The position numbers were made by a program, and so were the translations under genes. Shown piece after piece: positions 52,836-61,925 of a stretch of DNA of 64,000 nt (position 1 is the stretch's first letter; each line of letters starts with the position of its first letter). The stretch is from Bradyrhizobium sp. BRP22 (GTDB lineage Bacteria; Pseudomonadota; Alphaproteobacteria; Rhizobiales; Xanthobacteraceae): assembly GCF_020194175.1 (NCBI RefSeq), contig NZ_JADYVX010000002.1, forward strand, positions 248,001 to 312,000, written 5' to 3'. Under the pieces are notes generated by a model. It worked only from the letters and a program-made list of their open reading frames with translations, did not search any database and was not told where the DNA came from.

Positions 52836-53804
52836 CTACAGCGAGCGTCTCAGCAGGCGCGCGAGCTCGCCGATGATGCCGCGACGGAAGGTCAGCACGC
52901 AGGCAACGAAGATGACGCCCTGGATCACCGTCACCCACTGGCCGTAGCCAGCCAGATATTGCTGCATGGCGATGATGATGAAGGCGCCGACCACGGGACC
53001 GAAAATGGTGCCGAGGCCGCCGACCAGCGTCATCAGCACGATCTCGCCCGACATCGACCAGTGCACGTCGGTCAGCGAGGCGTTCTGCGCCACGAACACC
53101 TTGAGCGAACCGGCAAAGCCGGCGAGCGTGCCCGACAGGATGAAGGCGAGCAGCTTGTAATGGTCGGTCTTGTAGCCGAGCGAGATCGCGCGCGGCTCGT
53201 TCTCGCGGATCGATTTCAGCACCTCGCCGAACGGCGAGTTGATGGTGCGGTAGATCAGCAGGAAGCCGCCCAGGAACCCGGCGAGCACGACGTAATACAG
53301 CACCGTCGGCTTGGAGAGGTCGAAGACGCCGAACAGATAGCCCTGGGGAACGCCCTGGATGCCGTCTTCGCCATGGGTGAATGGCGCCTGCAGGTAGATG
53401 AAATAAAGAAGCTGGGACAGCGCCAGCGTGATCATCGAGAAATAGATGCCCTGCCGGCGGATCGAGACGTAGCCGGTGATGACGGCAAGCACGCAGGAAG
53501 CGGCCGTTCCGACGATGATGCCGAGCTCCGGCGGCAATGCCCACACCTTGAGCGCATGCGCCGAGACGTAGCCGGCTGTCCCTAAGAACATCGCATGCCC
53601 GAACGACAGCAGGCCGCCGTAGCCGACCAGGAGGTTGAAGGCGCAGGCGAGCAGCGCAAAGCACAGCGCCTGCATCACGAAGAACGGATAGATGCCTGTG
53701 AGCGGCACGATGGCCAGCAGAACCGCCATCAGGCCAAAGGCGACCATCTCGTCGCGCATCGCGCGCGGCGTGATCGGCAGGGTGTCGTCGGTGAGTGCTG
53801 ACAT
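52836..53804 (-). CDS. livM: ABC transporter permease LivM
   Basis: A 322-residue inner-membrane permease of the branched-chain amino-acid family. It has around nine helices and the permease motif GYGGLLSFGHAMFLGTAGYVSA, with the EAA-like loop KSIRENEPRAISLGYKTDHYKLLAFILSGTLAGFAGSL. It follows livH with 1 base between, so they are co-translated. The gene ends the livGF-SBP-livHM run. Substrates of such systems in rhizobia range beyond Leu/Ile/Val to amides and aromatic acids. Confidence 0.93.
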   Translation of the reverse strand: MSALTDDTLPITPRAMRDEMVAFGLMAVLLAIVPLTGIYPFFVMQALCFALLACAFNLLVGYGGLLSFGHAMFLGTAGYVSAHALKVWALPPELGIIVGTAASCVLAVITGYVSIRRQGIYFSMITLALSQLLYFIYLQAPFTHGEDGIQGVPQGYLFGVFDLSKPTVLYYVVLAGFLGGFLLIYRTINSPFGEVLKSIRENEPRAISLGYKTDHYKLLAFILSGTLAGFAGSLKVFVAQNASLTDVHWSMSGEIVLMTLVGGLGTIFGPVVGAFIIIAMQQYLAGYGQWVTVIQGVIFVACVLTFRRGIIGELARLLRRSL

Positions 53805-53805
53805 A

Positions 53806-54669
53806 TCAGGCCGCCCGTCCGGTCAGTCCCGTGGGCTTCACAAGCAGGACCAGCACCATCAAGACGAACACGACGGTGTTGGAAGCCTCGGGGTAGAAAT
53901 ATTTGGTCAGTCCCTCGATCACGCCGAGCGCAAAACCGGTGATGATCGATCCCATGATCGATCCCATGCCGCCGATCACGACCACCGCGAACACGACGAT
54001 GATGAGATCGGCGCCCATCAGCGGCCGCACCTGGTTGATCGGCGCCGAAAGCACGCCCGCGAGTGCCGCAAGCCCAACGCCGAGGCCGTAGGTCAGCGTG
54101 ATCATCCGCGGCACGTTGATGCCGAAGGCACGCACCAGCGTCGGATTTTCGGTGGCGGCGCGCAGATAGGCGCCAAGCTGCGTCTTCTCGATCAGGAACC
54201 AGGTCGCCAGGCATATCACCAGCGAGAACACCACCACCCAGCCGCGATAGATCGGCAGGAACATGAAGCCGAGATTCATGCCGCCGCGGAGCGCGTCGGG
54301 AATCTGGTACGGCAGGCCGGACGAGCCGAAATAGTTCTGGAACACGCCCTGGATGATCAGCGCGATGCCGAAGGTCAGGAGCAGGCCATAGACGTGGTCG
54401 AGCCCGGAGAGCCATTGCAGCATGGTCCGCTCCAGGATCATGCCGAAGATGCCGACCACGATGGGCGCGATGATCAGCGCCCACCAATAACCGATGCCGG
54501 CGATGTTGAGCAGGAAATAGGCGCAGAAGGCGCCCATCATGTAGAGCGCGCCATGGGCGAAATTGATGATGTTGAGCATGCCGAAGATCACGGCAAGCCC
54601 CAGGCTGAGCAGCGCGTAAAACGAGCCGTTGATCAGTCCCACCAGTAGCTGTGCGTAGAGAGCCTGCAT
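53806..54669 (-). CDS. livH: ABC transporter permease LivH
   Basis: A 287-residue inner-membrane permease. It has the LivH motif LGLAVIFGMLNIINFAHGALYMMGA, GLDHVYGLLLTFGIALIIQGVFQNYFGSSG, and the EAA-like RAATENPTLVRAFGINVPRMITLTYGLG. It pairs with LivM to form the membrane channel. It follows the binding-protein gene after a 67-base gap holding a stem-loop. Confidence 0.94.
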   Translation of the reverse strand: MQALYAQLLVGLINGSFYALLSLGLAVIFGMLNIINFAHGALYMMGAFCAYFLLNIAGIGYWWALIIAPIVVGIFGMILERTMLQWLSGLDHVYGLLLTFGIALIIQGVFQNYFGSSGLPYQIPDALRGGMNLGFMFLPIYRGWVVVFSLVICLATWFLIEKTQLGAYLRAATENPTLVRAFGINVPRMITLTYGLGVGLAALAGVLSAPINQVRPLMGADLIIVVFAVVVIGGMGSIMGSIITGFALGVIEGLTKYFYPEASNTVVFVLMVLVLLVKPTGLTGRAA

Positions 54670-54702
54670 GGCTTTGGCCTTCGCCCCTTCCCCCCGAATG
54701 GA

Positions 54703-54728
54703 GCCCGCCGGCTTTACCGCCGGCGGGC
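54703..54728 (-). terminator. Intercistronic stem-loop between SBP gene and livH
   Basis: GCCCGCCGGC (54703-54712) and GCCGGCGGGC (54719-54728) form a perfect 10-base-pair stem with a 6-base loop, starting 9 bases after the binding-protein stop. Without a T-run it is more likely an mRNA-stabilising or partial attenuation element that raises binding-protein yield over the permeases. Confidence 0.7.
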
Positions 54729-54736
54729 GATGATAG

Positions 54737-55957
54737 TTACTTCTTGAGCAGCGCGCACTTGCTTTCGGAAAGCGGCGTGAACGCCTGGTCGGCCGGAACG
54801 GTGGCGACCAGCTTATAGAAATCCCACGGCCCCTTGGACTCCGAGGGCTTCTTCACCTCGAACAGGTACGCCGGATGGATGGCGCGACCGTTCGGCTGGA
54901 TCTCGCCCTTGCCGAACAGATCATCCTCGGTCGGGATCGACTTCATCTTCTCCACGATCTTGGTGCCGTCATGCGGATTGCCGCCGAGCGCTTCGAGCGC
55001 CTTGAAGTAGTGACGCAGGCCCGCATAGACGCCCGCCTGGACCATGGACGGCATGGCGTGCCCCTTCGACCGCTCCGAGAACCGCTTGGAGAAGGCCCGG
55101 GTCTGGTCGTTCATGTCCCAGTAGAAGGTCTCGGTAAAGTTCAGGCCTTGCGCGATATCAAGCCCAAGCGCCTTGACGTCGGTGAGGAACAACAGAAGCG
55201 CCGCAAGCTTCTGGCCGCCGGAGACGATGCCGAACTCGGCGGCCTGCTTGATCGAATTGGTAGTGTCGCCGCCCGCATTGGCAAGGCCGATGATCTTCGC
55301 CTTGGACGATTGCGCCTGCAGCAGGAAGGACGAGAAGTCCGACGTATTGAGCGGATGCTTGACGCTGCCCAGCACCTTGCCGCCGTTGGCGGTCACGACG
55401 GCCGTGGTGTCGCGCTCCAGCGCAGCGCCGAAGGCGTAGTCCGCGGTGAGGAAGAACCAGGTATCGCCGCCGGATTTCACCAGCGCCTGCCCGGTGGAAT
55501 GCGCCAGCATGTAGGTGTCGTAGGTCCAATGCACCGTGTTCGGCGTGCACTGGGCGTTGGTCAGGTCCGAGGTCGCCGCGCCCGAGTTGATGTAGACGCC
55601 GTTCTTCTCCTTGACGACGTTGTTGACGGCGAGCGCCACGCCGGAGTTCGGCACGTCGACGATGACGTCGACCTTGTCGACATCGAACCACTGCCGCGCG
55701 ATGGTCGAGCCGATGTCCGGCTTGTTCTGGTGGTCGCCGGAGATGACGTCGATCTTCCAGCCCTTGGCGAGCAGCCCGGAATCCTCAACAGCCATCTGCG
55801 CCGCGAGCGTCGAGCCGGGCCCGCCGAGGTCGGAATAAAGCCCGGACTGGTCGGAGAGCGAGCCGATCTTGACGGTCTTGTCCTGGGCGAGCGCGAGGTT
55901 GGCCGAGGCGAACGTCAGGGCGGTGCCGAGCAGCAGCGCCGAAATCCTGTTCTTCAT
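54737..55957 (-). CDS. Branched-chain amino-acid-type ABC binding protein
   Basis: A 406-residue periplasmic binding protein (Peripla_BP_6) with a signal peptide ending LALAQ, followed by KTVKIGSLSDQSGLYSDLGGPGS. It belongs to a complete transporter: livG and livF precede it and livH and livM follow on the same strand. It is close in sequence to the orphan at 31756-32994. The ligand cannot be read from sequence; relatives bind amino acids, amides, urea or aromatic acids. Confidence 0.92.
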   Translation of the reverse strand: MKNRISALLLGTALTFASANLALAQDKTVKIGSLSDQSGLYSDLGGPGSTLAAQMAVEDSGLLAKGWKIDVISGDHQNKPDIGSTIARQWFDVDKVDVIVDVPNSGVALAVNNVVKEKNGVYINSGAATSDLTNAQCTPNTVHWTYDTYMLAHSTGQALVKSGGDTWFFLTADYAFGAALERDTTAVVTANGGKVLGSVKHPLNTSDFSSFLLQAQSSKAKIIGLANAGGDTTNSIKQAAEFGIVSGGQKLAALLLFLTDVKALGLDIAQGLNFTETFYWDMNDQTRAFSKRFSERSKGHAMPSMVQAGVYAGLRHYFKALEALGGNPHDGTKIVEKMKSIPTEDDLFGKGEIQPNGRAIHPAYLFEVKKPSESKGPWDFYKLVATVPADQAFTPLSESKCALLKK

Positions 55958-55998
55958 ATGACGATTGTCCTTCTTGCTTTTCTTGATGTCGGCAAATG

Positions 55999-56745
55999 TC
56001 AGACGCCGAGATAAGTGTGGAGCTTGTCCATGTTGGCGGAGAGCTCTGAATTGGCAAAACCGTCGATCACCTTGCCGTGCTCGACAATGTAGTAGCGGTC
56101 AGCGACCGTCGATGCGAAACGGAAATTCTGCTCGACCAGCAGAATGGTAAACCCCTCCGATTTGAGCCGCGCGATGGTGTGGCCGATCTGCTGAATAATG
56201 ACCGGAGCGAGCCCCTCGGTCGGTTCATCCAGCATCAGGAAGCGTGCGCCGGTACGCAGGATGCGCGCGATCGCGAGCATCTGCTGCTCGCCGCCGGAGA
56301 GCTTGGTGCCCTGGCTCGCAAGGCGCTCCTTCAGGTTCGGAAACAGATCGAAGATCTGGTCGAGCGACAGGCCGCCCGGCCGCACCGTCGGCGGCAGCAA
56401 AAGGTTTTCGCGCACGTCGAGGCTCGCGAAGATGCCGCGCTCCTCAGGGCAGAACGCAACACCCATCCGCGCGATCCTGTCGGACGACGCGCGGATGATC
56501 TCCTGGTTCTCGAAGCGGATCGAACCGGAGCGCTTGCCGATGATTCCCATCACCGATTTCAGCGTGGTCGTCTTGCCGGCACCGTTGCGCCCGAGCAGCG
56601 TGACCACCTCGCCGGCATTCACATGGAAATTGATGCCGTGGAGGATGTGGGATTCGCCATACCAGGCCTGGAGGTCCTGCACGGCCAACACTTTTGCTTC
56701 CGCGGGCTTTGCGGCCGCGGCTTCGGCCATTTTCAGCTCAGGCAT
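55999..56745 (-). CDS. livF: ABC transporter ATPase LivF
   Basis: A 248-residue ATPase subunit. Walker A is LLGRNGAGKTTTLKS, the signature is LSGGEQQMLAIARIL, and Walker B MLDEPTEGLAP. The N-terminal extension (MPELKMAEAAAAKPAEAK) is longer than usual. It overlaps livG by 8 bases (56738-56745), which implies translational coupling, and is followed after 41 bases by the binding-protein gene. Confidence 0.94.
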   Translation of the reverse strand: MPELKMAEAAAAKPAEAKVLAVQDLQAWYGESHILHGINFHVNAGEVVTLLGRNGAGKTTTLKSVMGIIGKRSGSIRFENQEIIRASSDRIARMGVAFCPEERGIFASLDVRENLLLPPTVRPGGLSLDQIFDLFPNLKERLASQGTKLSGGEQQMLAIARILRTGARFLMLDEPTEGLAPVIIQQIGHTIARLKSEGFTILLVEQNFRFASTVADRYYIVEHGKVIDGFANSELSANMDKLHTYLGV

Positions 56746-57493
56746 GACCGGCTCCCAGATACGCTTCCTTCACGCGCTCGTCCTTGGAGAGGTCGGCATA
56801 ATGGCCTTCGGCGAGCACCTGCCCTCGCGTCAACACGGTGATGATGTCGGAAAGGTTCGCCACCACCGAGAGGTTATGTTCGACCATCAGGATGGTGTAT
56901 TTCGCGGAGATGCGCTTGATCAACGCGGCGATCTTGTCGATGTCCTCATGGCCCATACCGGCCATCGGCTCGTCCAGCAGCATCATCTCCGGGTCGAGTG
57001 CGATCGTCGTTGCAATCTCAAGGGCGCGTTTGCGGCCATAGGGCATCTCGACGGCGGGAGTGTTGGCGAACTCGCTCAAGCCGACGTCGTCGAGCAGTTC
57101 GAGTGCGCGGGCATTATAGCGGTCGAGCACGCTTTTCGAGCGCCAGAAATCGAAGGAATTGCCGTGCTGGCGCTGCAAAGCGACGCGGACATTCTCCAGC
57201 GCCGTCAGATGTGGAAAAACCGCCGAGATCTGAAACGAGCGCACCAAGCCGAGACGCGCGACGTCGGCCGGCGGCATCGCCGTGATGTCCTGTCCCTTAT
57301 ATGTAATCCGGCCGGCGGAGGGCTTTAGGAATTTTGTCAGGAGGTTAAAGCACGTCGTCTTGCCGGCGCCGTTAGGCCCGATCAACGCATGGATGCTGCC
57401 GCGACGCACCTTCAATGCAACGTCGCGTACGGCGAAGAAACCCGCGAATTCCTTGGTTAATCCGTGGGTCTCGAGAATGAACTCGTCGGCCAA
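56738..57493 (-). CDS. livG: ABC transporter ATPase LivG
   Basis: A 251-residue ATPase subunit paired with LivF. Walker A is GPNGAGKTTCFNLL and Walker B MMLLDEPMAGM. The signature region is MPYGRKRALEIA, a departure from the usual LSYGQQR pattern of LivG. The TTG at 57493 is preferred: GGGGGAAA sits 7 bases ahead and residues LADEFILETHGLTKEF then start the domain. An ATG at 57622 would add a 43-residue Arg/Lys-rich extension not expected in the family. The start is therefore the uncertain point. Confidence 0.88.
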   Translation of the reverse strand: MADEFILETHGLTKEFAGFFAVRDVALKVRRGSIHALIGPNGAGKTTCFNLLTKFLKPSAGRITYKGQDITAMPPADVARLGLVRSFQISAVFPHLTALENVRVALQRQHGNSFDFWRSKSVLDRYNARALELLDDVGLSEFANTPAVEMPYGRKRALEIATTIALDPEMMLLDEPMAGMGHEDIDKIAALIKRISAKYTILMVEHNLSVVANLSDIITVLTRGQVLAEGHYADLSKDERVKEAYLGAGHA

Positions 57494-57855
57494 ATAATTT
57501 CCCCCGTCGGCACCGCGCTTCCCGCGCGTGGCCAATTTTTTCCTGATCCGGTTGGTTTCCCGCGACCCCGGAAATCCATCCTGGACCGCCGCCTCCGGCG
57601 GCGGAATATGCCGATGCGACAAGGGTTAGGCAAGGCGGAAAGCTGGGCATAGAGGACGCACCCACATCGGTTCCGTCTTCTCCCATAGTCGAATTGCCGC
57701 CACACCCGAATTGTCGCTTCGGAAAGCCGCCATTAACGGTGTTTTGCTGCGCAGCCAAGCCTTCATAGAATATTTCCGCGTCAAGCGGATGCTCTGGCCA
57801 TTGATCCTGGGGCGGATTCTCGACCTTGGAATTTCAGAGCGCCAATTCATCGATC
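57494..57855. other. Divergent intergenic region with GC hairpin
   Basis: Between livG and the PAS-like gene. CCGCCGCC (57586-57593) and GGCGGCGG (57597-57604) form a tight 8-pair hairpin with a 3-base loop. No T-run and no clear promoter hexamers were identified. The region must hold promoters for both directions. Confidence 0.45.
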
Positions 57856-58428
57856 GTGAAATCGATCCGGCAGCGCGATCTGCTGAACGCCTGGCTCAGG
57901 CTGTACGCCCGTGACCAGTCGACGCCGCGCGCCGCTGAGTACGAGCCGGAGCGGCTCCAGGAAGAAGAGCTCGACCTCGTGCACTACACGGTCGAGGCCG
58001 AACGGCAGCCGCCGCGGTTGACGATCCAGAGTGAAGGCACGCGGATGGCGCACGCCTACGGCCACACCGGAAAGGGCCGCGCTCTCGACGACTATATCGG
58101 GCCGCGCCTCGCGCCGATCGTGATGCCGGCCTATTACGCCTGCATCGCGCGCGGCCTGCCGGTCTACACGATTGCCCATATCGACGACATCTATGGACGG
58201 CTGGTCGCCTATGAGCGGCTGCTGCTGCCATTCGGCGAGGACGGCCACATCACCCGCATCATTGCCTCGCTGAAGACGATCTGCGAGGACGGCCATTTCG
58301 AGATCAAGAACCTGATGCGCGGCGGCGACAAGCTGCCGGTGCCAAAGCTGCATGCGGTGATCGATCGCGATCTCTTCCATCGAACTCCGGGCCGCATCAC
58401 ACCCGCCGACGTGCTCGAATTCGACTGA
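57856..58428 (+). CDS. PAS-like (PAS_5 type) domain protein
   Basis: A 190-residue soluble protein. Residues 1-170 follow the single-domain PAS_5 pattern frequent in Bradyrhizobium and relatives: QRDLLNAWLRLYARDQSTPRAAEYEPERL, LTIQSEGTRMAHAYGHTGKGRALDDYIGPRL, and YGRLVAYERLLLPFGEDGHITRIIASLKTI. Such proteins are likely sensors or partners without an output domain. GTG 57856 is preferred, but a TTG at 57826 is also possible, and neither has a good ribosome-binding site. It is divergent from livG. Confidence 0.65.
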   Translation: MKSIRQRDLLNAWLRLYARDQSTPRAAEYEPERLQEEELDLVHYTVEAERQPPRLTIQSEGTRMAHAYGHTGKGRALDDYIGPRLAPIVMPAYYACIARGLPVYTIAHIDDIYGRLVAYERLLLPFGEDGHITRIIASLKTICEDGHFEIKNLMRGGDKLPVPKLHAVIDRDLFHRTPGRITPADVLEFD

Positions 58429-58629
58429 CCCTTCCGTGGAATTTGGGAGTGACGACCCGAGGACGGATTGCCGAATGTCCGTGTAGCTTCGCCGATCAGC
58501 CAAGACTTTCCGCCACACACATCATTGTGAGCAGGCGACTGGTAACGACCCTCCTGCCCGTGCGTAAATGCAGTGAGGAACGCGTATCTGCGCGCCAGCC
58601 GAAATCAATATTCGTCGGGAAGGAAAGAA

Positions 58630-59127
58630 ATGACGCACAAGACACCATCTTTCAATGTCGCTGAGAATGGAGGCGGATCTTATCGTTTGCTGGCGATCCT
58701 CCGCTGGGTGATGGTCATCATCTTCGTATCGTTCGGCATGCAAAAATTCACGTTGCAGTCGGCACAGGGCATCGCTCAGTTCATCAGCAACAGTCCATTC
58801 ATTTCATGGCTGTCGATCTTCGGCCTCAGGGGAGAAGCGTATTTCCTCGGTGCTGTCGAGTTTGCGATTGCAGCCTTGCTTGTGGCAGGCGCTTTCAGCC
58901 CGCTCCTGTCAGCCGTCGGTTCGTTGATGGGCGCAGTCACCTTTGCAATCACCTGGTCGTTCTTCTTCACGACGCCCGGGGTCGTCAAATGGAGCATATC
59001 GACTGACCCGATGGCCTGGAATTTGACCGGCGAATTTCTGTTCAAGGACATCGTCCTGCTTTGCGTCTGTGCTGTCCTGTTCCTCGCCTCATTGCCGCAG
59101 TCTCTTGTAAGATCGCGGACTGTCTAG
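58630..59127 (+). CDS. DUF417 (YkgB/RclC-like) membrane protein
   Basis: A 165-residue inner-membrane protein with four helices. LRWVMVIIFVSFGMQKFTLQSAQGIAQFISNSPFISWL and GAVEFAIAALLVAGAFSP match DUF417; characterised relatives such as RclC of E. coli take part in resistance to reactive chlorine. AGGAAAG lies ahead of ATG 58630. It stands alone, with a sigma/cupredoxin group converging from the other side. The reactive-chlorine role is by family only. Confidence 0.82.
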   Translation: MTHKTPSFNVAENGGGSYRLLAILRWVMVIIFVSFGMQKFTLQSAQGIAQFISNSPFISWLSIFGLRGEAYFLGAVEFAIAALLVAGAFSPLLSAVGSLMGAVTFAITWSFFFTTPGVVKWSISTDPMAWNLTGEFLFKDIVLLCVCAVLFLASLPQSLVRSRTV

Positions 59128-59218
59128 AGCTCCGCGCAGTTGCGATGACCTTTCAATGCCGAGGACTGATCTGATGCGAGGGTCAGTCGCAGTCGGGACG
59201 AGGTTCAGGAATCTGCAG

Positions 59219-59551
59219 TCACCGCGACGGCTCACCACCAATCTTGAGCACCGCCTTCATGTTGGGATGGAAGCGGCAGTAATAGTCGACGGTGCCGGCC
59301 TTCCTTAGCACGTAAGTCACCGTCTTCTTCGGCGGCATCATCACATCGAAATCGCCGTTCTTTGCGGTCGCAGTGTGCGCGATCACGTCCCGGTTCACCA
59401 ATTCGATGGTATCGCCGACCTTGGCCGTGGCCTCGGCCGGCGAGATCTCCAGGTTCTCCATCACGACCGTGATCGTCGCCGCATGCGCCGGGACAGCCAT
59501 CGCTACAAGGGCAAGCACGCCGGCAATCAGACGAAGGCGTCCAGGCTGCAT
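59219..59551 (-). CDS. Periplasmic cupredoxin
   Basis: A 110-residue exported type 1 copper protein. The signal peptide (1-24) ends PAHAA. The copper ligands are visible: His59 (VIAHTAT), Cys92, His95 and Met98 in YYCRFHPNM. The fold resembles plastocyanin/pseudoazurin-type domains. It is expected to carry electrons in the periplasm. It is the last gene of the sigma-DUF4142-cupredoxin run, 25 bases after DUF4142. Confidence 0.88.
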   Translation of the reverse strand: MQPGRLRLIAGVLALVAMAVPAHAATITVVMENLEISPAEATAKVGDTIELVNRDVIAHTATAKNGDFDVMMPPKKTVTYVLRKAGTVDYYCRFHPNMKAVLKIGGEPSR

Positions 59552-59576
59552 GGGAAGCTCCGCTACGACAAACTGG

Positions 59577-60095
59577 TTACTTCAGGCCTGCGGCGACACG
59601 CTCGGCATGCTGCTCGTGACCTTGAAACATTTTCAGTCCGGTTTGCAGCAGGCTTTTCAGCTCGGCATTGCTGGCCGACGGGATCAACTTTGTTTCCAGC
59701 GCGCCGTTGACCGTCTTGTGATAAGCGACCTCGTTAGCGACGTAGGCCTTGTCGAAGGCTGCGCCGCTGAGTTTGCCGAGTTCGGCTAACTTGTCGGCCG
59801 CCTGCTTCGACAGCGCCTTGCTGGTGTCGTTATCTTCGGGAGCGACATTGAGTTTCTTGACGAGGTCAAGCGCCTGCTTGTTCACGGCCTCGTGGTCGCG
59901 CACCATGCCTTCCGCGAACGCCTTGACATCCTTGTTGCTGGCCTTCGTCAGCGCCTGCTTGGCCGCCGCAATGTCGATGTTGCCGGCGGCGTAGGCGATA
60001 TGGGCGATCTGCGGATCGGTGAGCTTGCCTTCGGCAAGCGCCGGCCCGCTTAACAACATGACAGCGGCGATCGCCGCTCCTAGTTGAGCGAACAT
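59577..60095 (-). CDS. DUF4142 exported helical protein
   Basis: A 172-residue exported protein with a signal peptide (1-21, GPALAEG) and a four-helix-bundle-type domain rich in Lys, Ala and His: IAHIAYAAGNIDIAAAKQALTKASNKDVKAFAEGMVRDHEAVNKQALDLVKKL, and HEQHAERVAAGLK at the end. DUF4142 is ferritin-like in predicted fold, and metal binding is possible. It lies between the sigma gene and the cupredoxin gene on the same strand. Confidence 0.85.
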   Translation of the reverse strand: MFAQLGAAIAAVMLLSGPALAEGKLTDPQIAHIAYAAGNIDIAAAKQALTKASNKDVKAFAEGMVRDHEAVNKQALDLVKKLNVAPEDNDTSKALSKQAADKLAELGKLSGAAFDKAYVANEVAYHKTVNGALETKLIPSASNAELKSLLQTGLKMFQGHEQHAERVAAGLK

Positions 60096-60189
60096 GTCCG
60101 ACCTCCTGTGGCGCCGCAGCGTTCCCGGCGGCGCGTTTCGTTTGCACAGGAGTTGGATGGCGATGGCGGGCCGAGGTTCCCGGAATTCT

Positions 60190-60872
60190 TCAGATGCAGC
60201 CGAGCCGTTTCAGCACGGCCTCGGTCAGCAGGTCGCAGCGGCGGCCGGCGAACGGGAACGCCTCCATGATGGCTGGACCAATCTTCTTCTCGACATTGTC
60301 GCGCAGCATGGAACGGGCGCGGTGCAGCCGCGTCTTCACCGTCTCAGGCTTCAGGTCGAGAACGTCGGCGGTCTCCTCGACATTCATGCCCTCGATCACG
60401 CGCGCGATGAAGACGAGGCGAAAAGCCTCCGGCAGCTCGTCGATCGCGCGCTCGACGACATCATGGATTTCGCGCTGGGCCATCGATTTTTCTGGATCGG
60501 CTGCAGTAGACATCACGGGAAACCGGATGACTTGGGCCTCCAGCGCACCTTCTGGCAGTGACGAAATCTGGACGCCGGGCCGGTCGCGGCGCAGCCGTCC
60601 CAGTGCCTCGTTCATTGCGATCCGCAGGTCGAAAGGCTGGACTCCCCTCGGAAATCGGTAAGATGCGTGAAGGCCCGAACATAGGTTTCCTGGACGACGT
60701 CTTCGGCCTCGCCGTCATTGCGCAGGATGCCGCGCGCCAGCCGGTAGAGCCTGCGGTTGTTGGCTTTCAGGATGGCACGAACGGCTGCCTCGTCGCGAAC
60801 CAAGGCGCGCTTGACGAGTTCGGCGTCGTCGGCCGCAGTCGACCCGTTTTTGGGAGTGGTAGCCCGTTCCAC
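60190..60872 (-). pseudogene. ECF sigma factor, split by a frameshift
   Basis: The first frame (60872 to 60612) encodes the sigma-2 region: RRLYRLARGILRNDGEAEDVVQETYVRAFTHLTDFRGESSLSTCGSQ and then stops. The second (60615 to 60190) continues MNEALGRLRRDR and the sigma-4 region LPEAFRLVFIARVIEGMNVEETADVLDLKPETVKTRLHRARSMLR. Intact relatives read SLSTWLSRIAMNEALGRLRR, so about 7 bases appear missing near 60624-60625. The TGA stop overlaps the next ATG as ATGA, so coupled translation of two polypeptides is possible. A sequencing error or real mutation cannot be told apart. Confidence 0.7.
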
Positions 60873-60951
60873 GGCGTTCTCGCTTCATCTCTCGCAAATC
60901 CGAGAGTTAGATGCGGCCAAGCCGGAGAGGTTCCCGGAAATCGTCTACGCC

Positions 60952-61323
60952 CTACCCCTTGCGGCCGCGCGATTTCACTTCCTTGGCGTAAATGTCTTCC
61001 TTGAAGCCGACCAGCAATTTGCCGCCGAGATCGAGCACCGGGCGCTTGATCATCGACGGCTGCGCCGCCATCAGCGCCAGGGCCTTGCGCTCGTTCAGGC
61101 CTTCCTTGTCGGTATCAGGCAGTTTCTTGAATGTGGTGCCGGCCCGGTTGAGCAGCGTTTCCCAGCCGACCTCGTCGCTCCATTGCTTCAGCTTGTCCTT
61201 GGCGATGCCGGCCGTCTTGTAATCGTGGAAATCATAGGCGACGCCATGGCCGTCGAGCCAGGCGCGCGCCTTCTTCATGGTGTCGCAGTTCTTGATGCCG
61301 TAGATGGTGATGCTCAAGGCCAT
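60952..61323 (-). CDS. ArsC/Spx-family YffB-like protein
   Basis: A 123-residue thioredoxin-fold protein. IYGIKNCDTMKKARAWLDGHGVAYDFHDYK has a single active cysteine (NCDT), as in YffB and Spx-like reductases, and RPVLDLGGKLLVGFKEDIY closes the domain. Unlike arsenate reductase there is no arsenic gene cluster nearby. ATG 61323 is the family start. Function unknown; glutathione-dependent reduction is a guess from the fold. Confidence 0.85.
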   Translation of the reverse strand: MALSITIYGIKNCDTMKKARAWLDGHGVAYDFHDYKTAGIAKDKLKQWSDEVGWETLLNRAGTTFKKLPDTDKEGLNERKALALMAAQPSMIKRPVLDLGGKLLVGFKEDIYAKEVKSRGRKG

Positions 61324-61402
61324 TCCTCGCGTGCGTTGCCGGGAGAAAGTAGCTTCGCGACGGCTGTTGCGCCAGATCGGCGGCCACGCCTCCTGTGAAT
61401 TC

Positions 61403-61906
61403 TCAGCGTCCGTAGCGCGTGAAAACGAAATCGTGGTCTTTGGCGTGCGCCTCGTGGCAGGCGAAACAGGTCTTGTGCTGGGCCTCGTCCACGGGCTTGC
61501 CATCGACGAACCGGCCAAAACCCCAGCCGCCGGTGGTGGCGTATTTGGCGGAGTCCTTGACCATGACCTGAACGGTCGTGGGCGAGCCCGTGATGAAGGC
61601 CCCCTTGAGACCTTCGACCGGGATATGTTTCCAGGCGAGCTTGACGAAGACGGTGCCGTCCGGAAACGGCAGCGCACCGTTCCGACTGGCCTTGACCGCC
61701 GTGTCGTTACCGAGGACGCCCCTGAGTTCATCGAAGGCGACCTCCTGCCCGACGGCGATCAGCTTCCAGTCGCGATAGCCGTCGGGAATCCTGACGCCGA
61801 AGATCGGCGACGCCCCACCATCGGCAAGGCTCGCGGCGAACGGCGCCGCGGTCGCAGCACACGCCATCATGAGAGCCGCCACAGCCCATTTCAGATTCCG
61901 TCGCAT
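61403..61906 (-). CDS. Cytochrome P460 family protein
   Basis: A 167-residue exported haem protein. The signal peptide (1-28) ends PFAASLADG. The core resembles cytochrome P460 (VRIPDGYRDWKLIAVG, DGTVFVKLAWKHIPVEG, GWGFGRFVDGKP) and the C-terminal CFACHEAHAKDHDFVFTRY carries the c-type haem site. Characterised P460 oxidises hydroxylamine, but many relatives lack that activity. It starts 19 bases after the hydrolase stop, so probably shares its transcript. Confidence 0.85.
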   Translation of the reverse strand: MRRNLKWAVAALMMACAATAAPFAASLADGGASPIFGVRIPDGYRDWKLIAVGQEVAFDELRGVLGNDTAVKASRNGALPFPDGTVFVKLAWKHIPVEGLKGAFITGSPTTVQVMVKDSAKYATTGGWGFGRFVDGKPVDEAQHKTCFACHEAHAKDHDFVFTRYGR

Positions 61907-61925
61907 CGGTTCGATCCCCGCGCTT

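Noticed and set aside
60952..61323. Arsenate reductase (arsC)
   Set aside because: The fold fits, but the NCDT motif is YffB-like and no ars genes are near.
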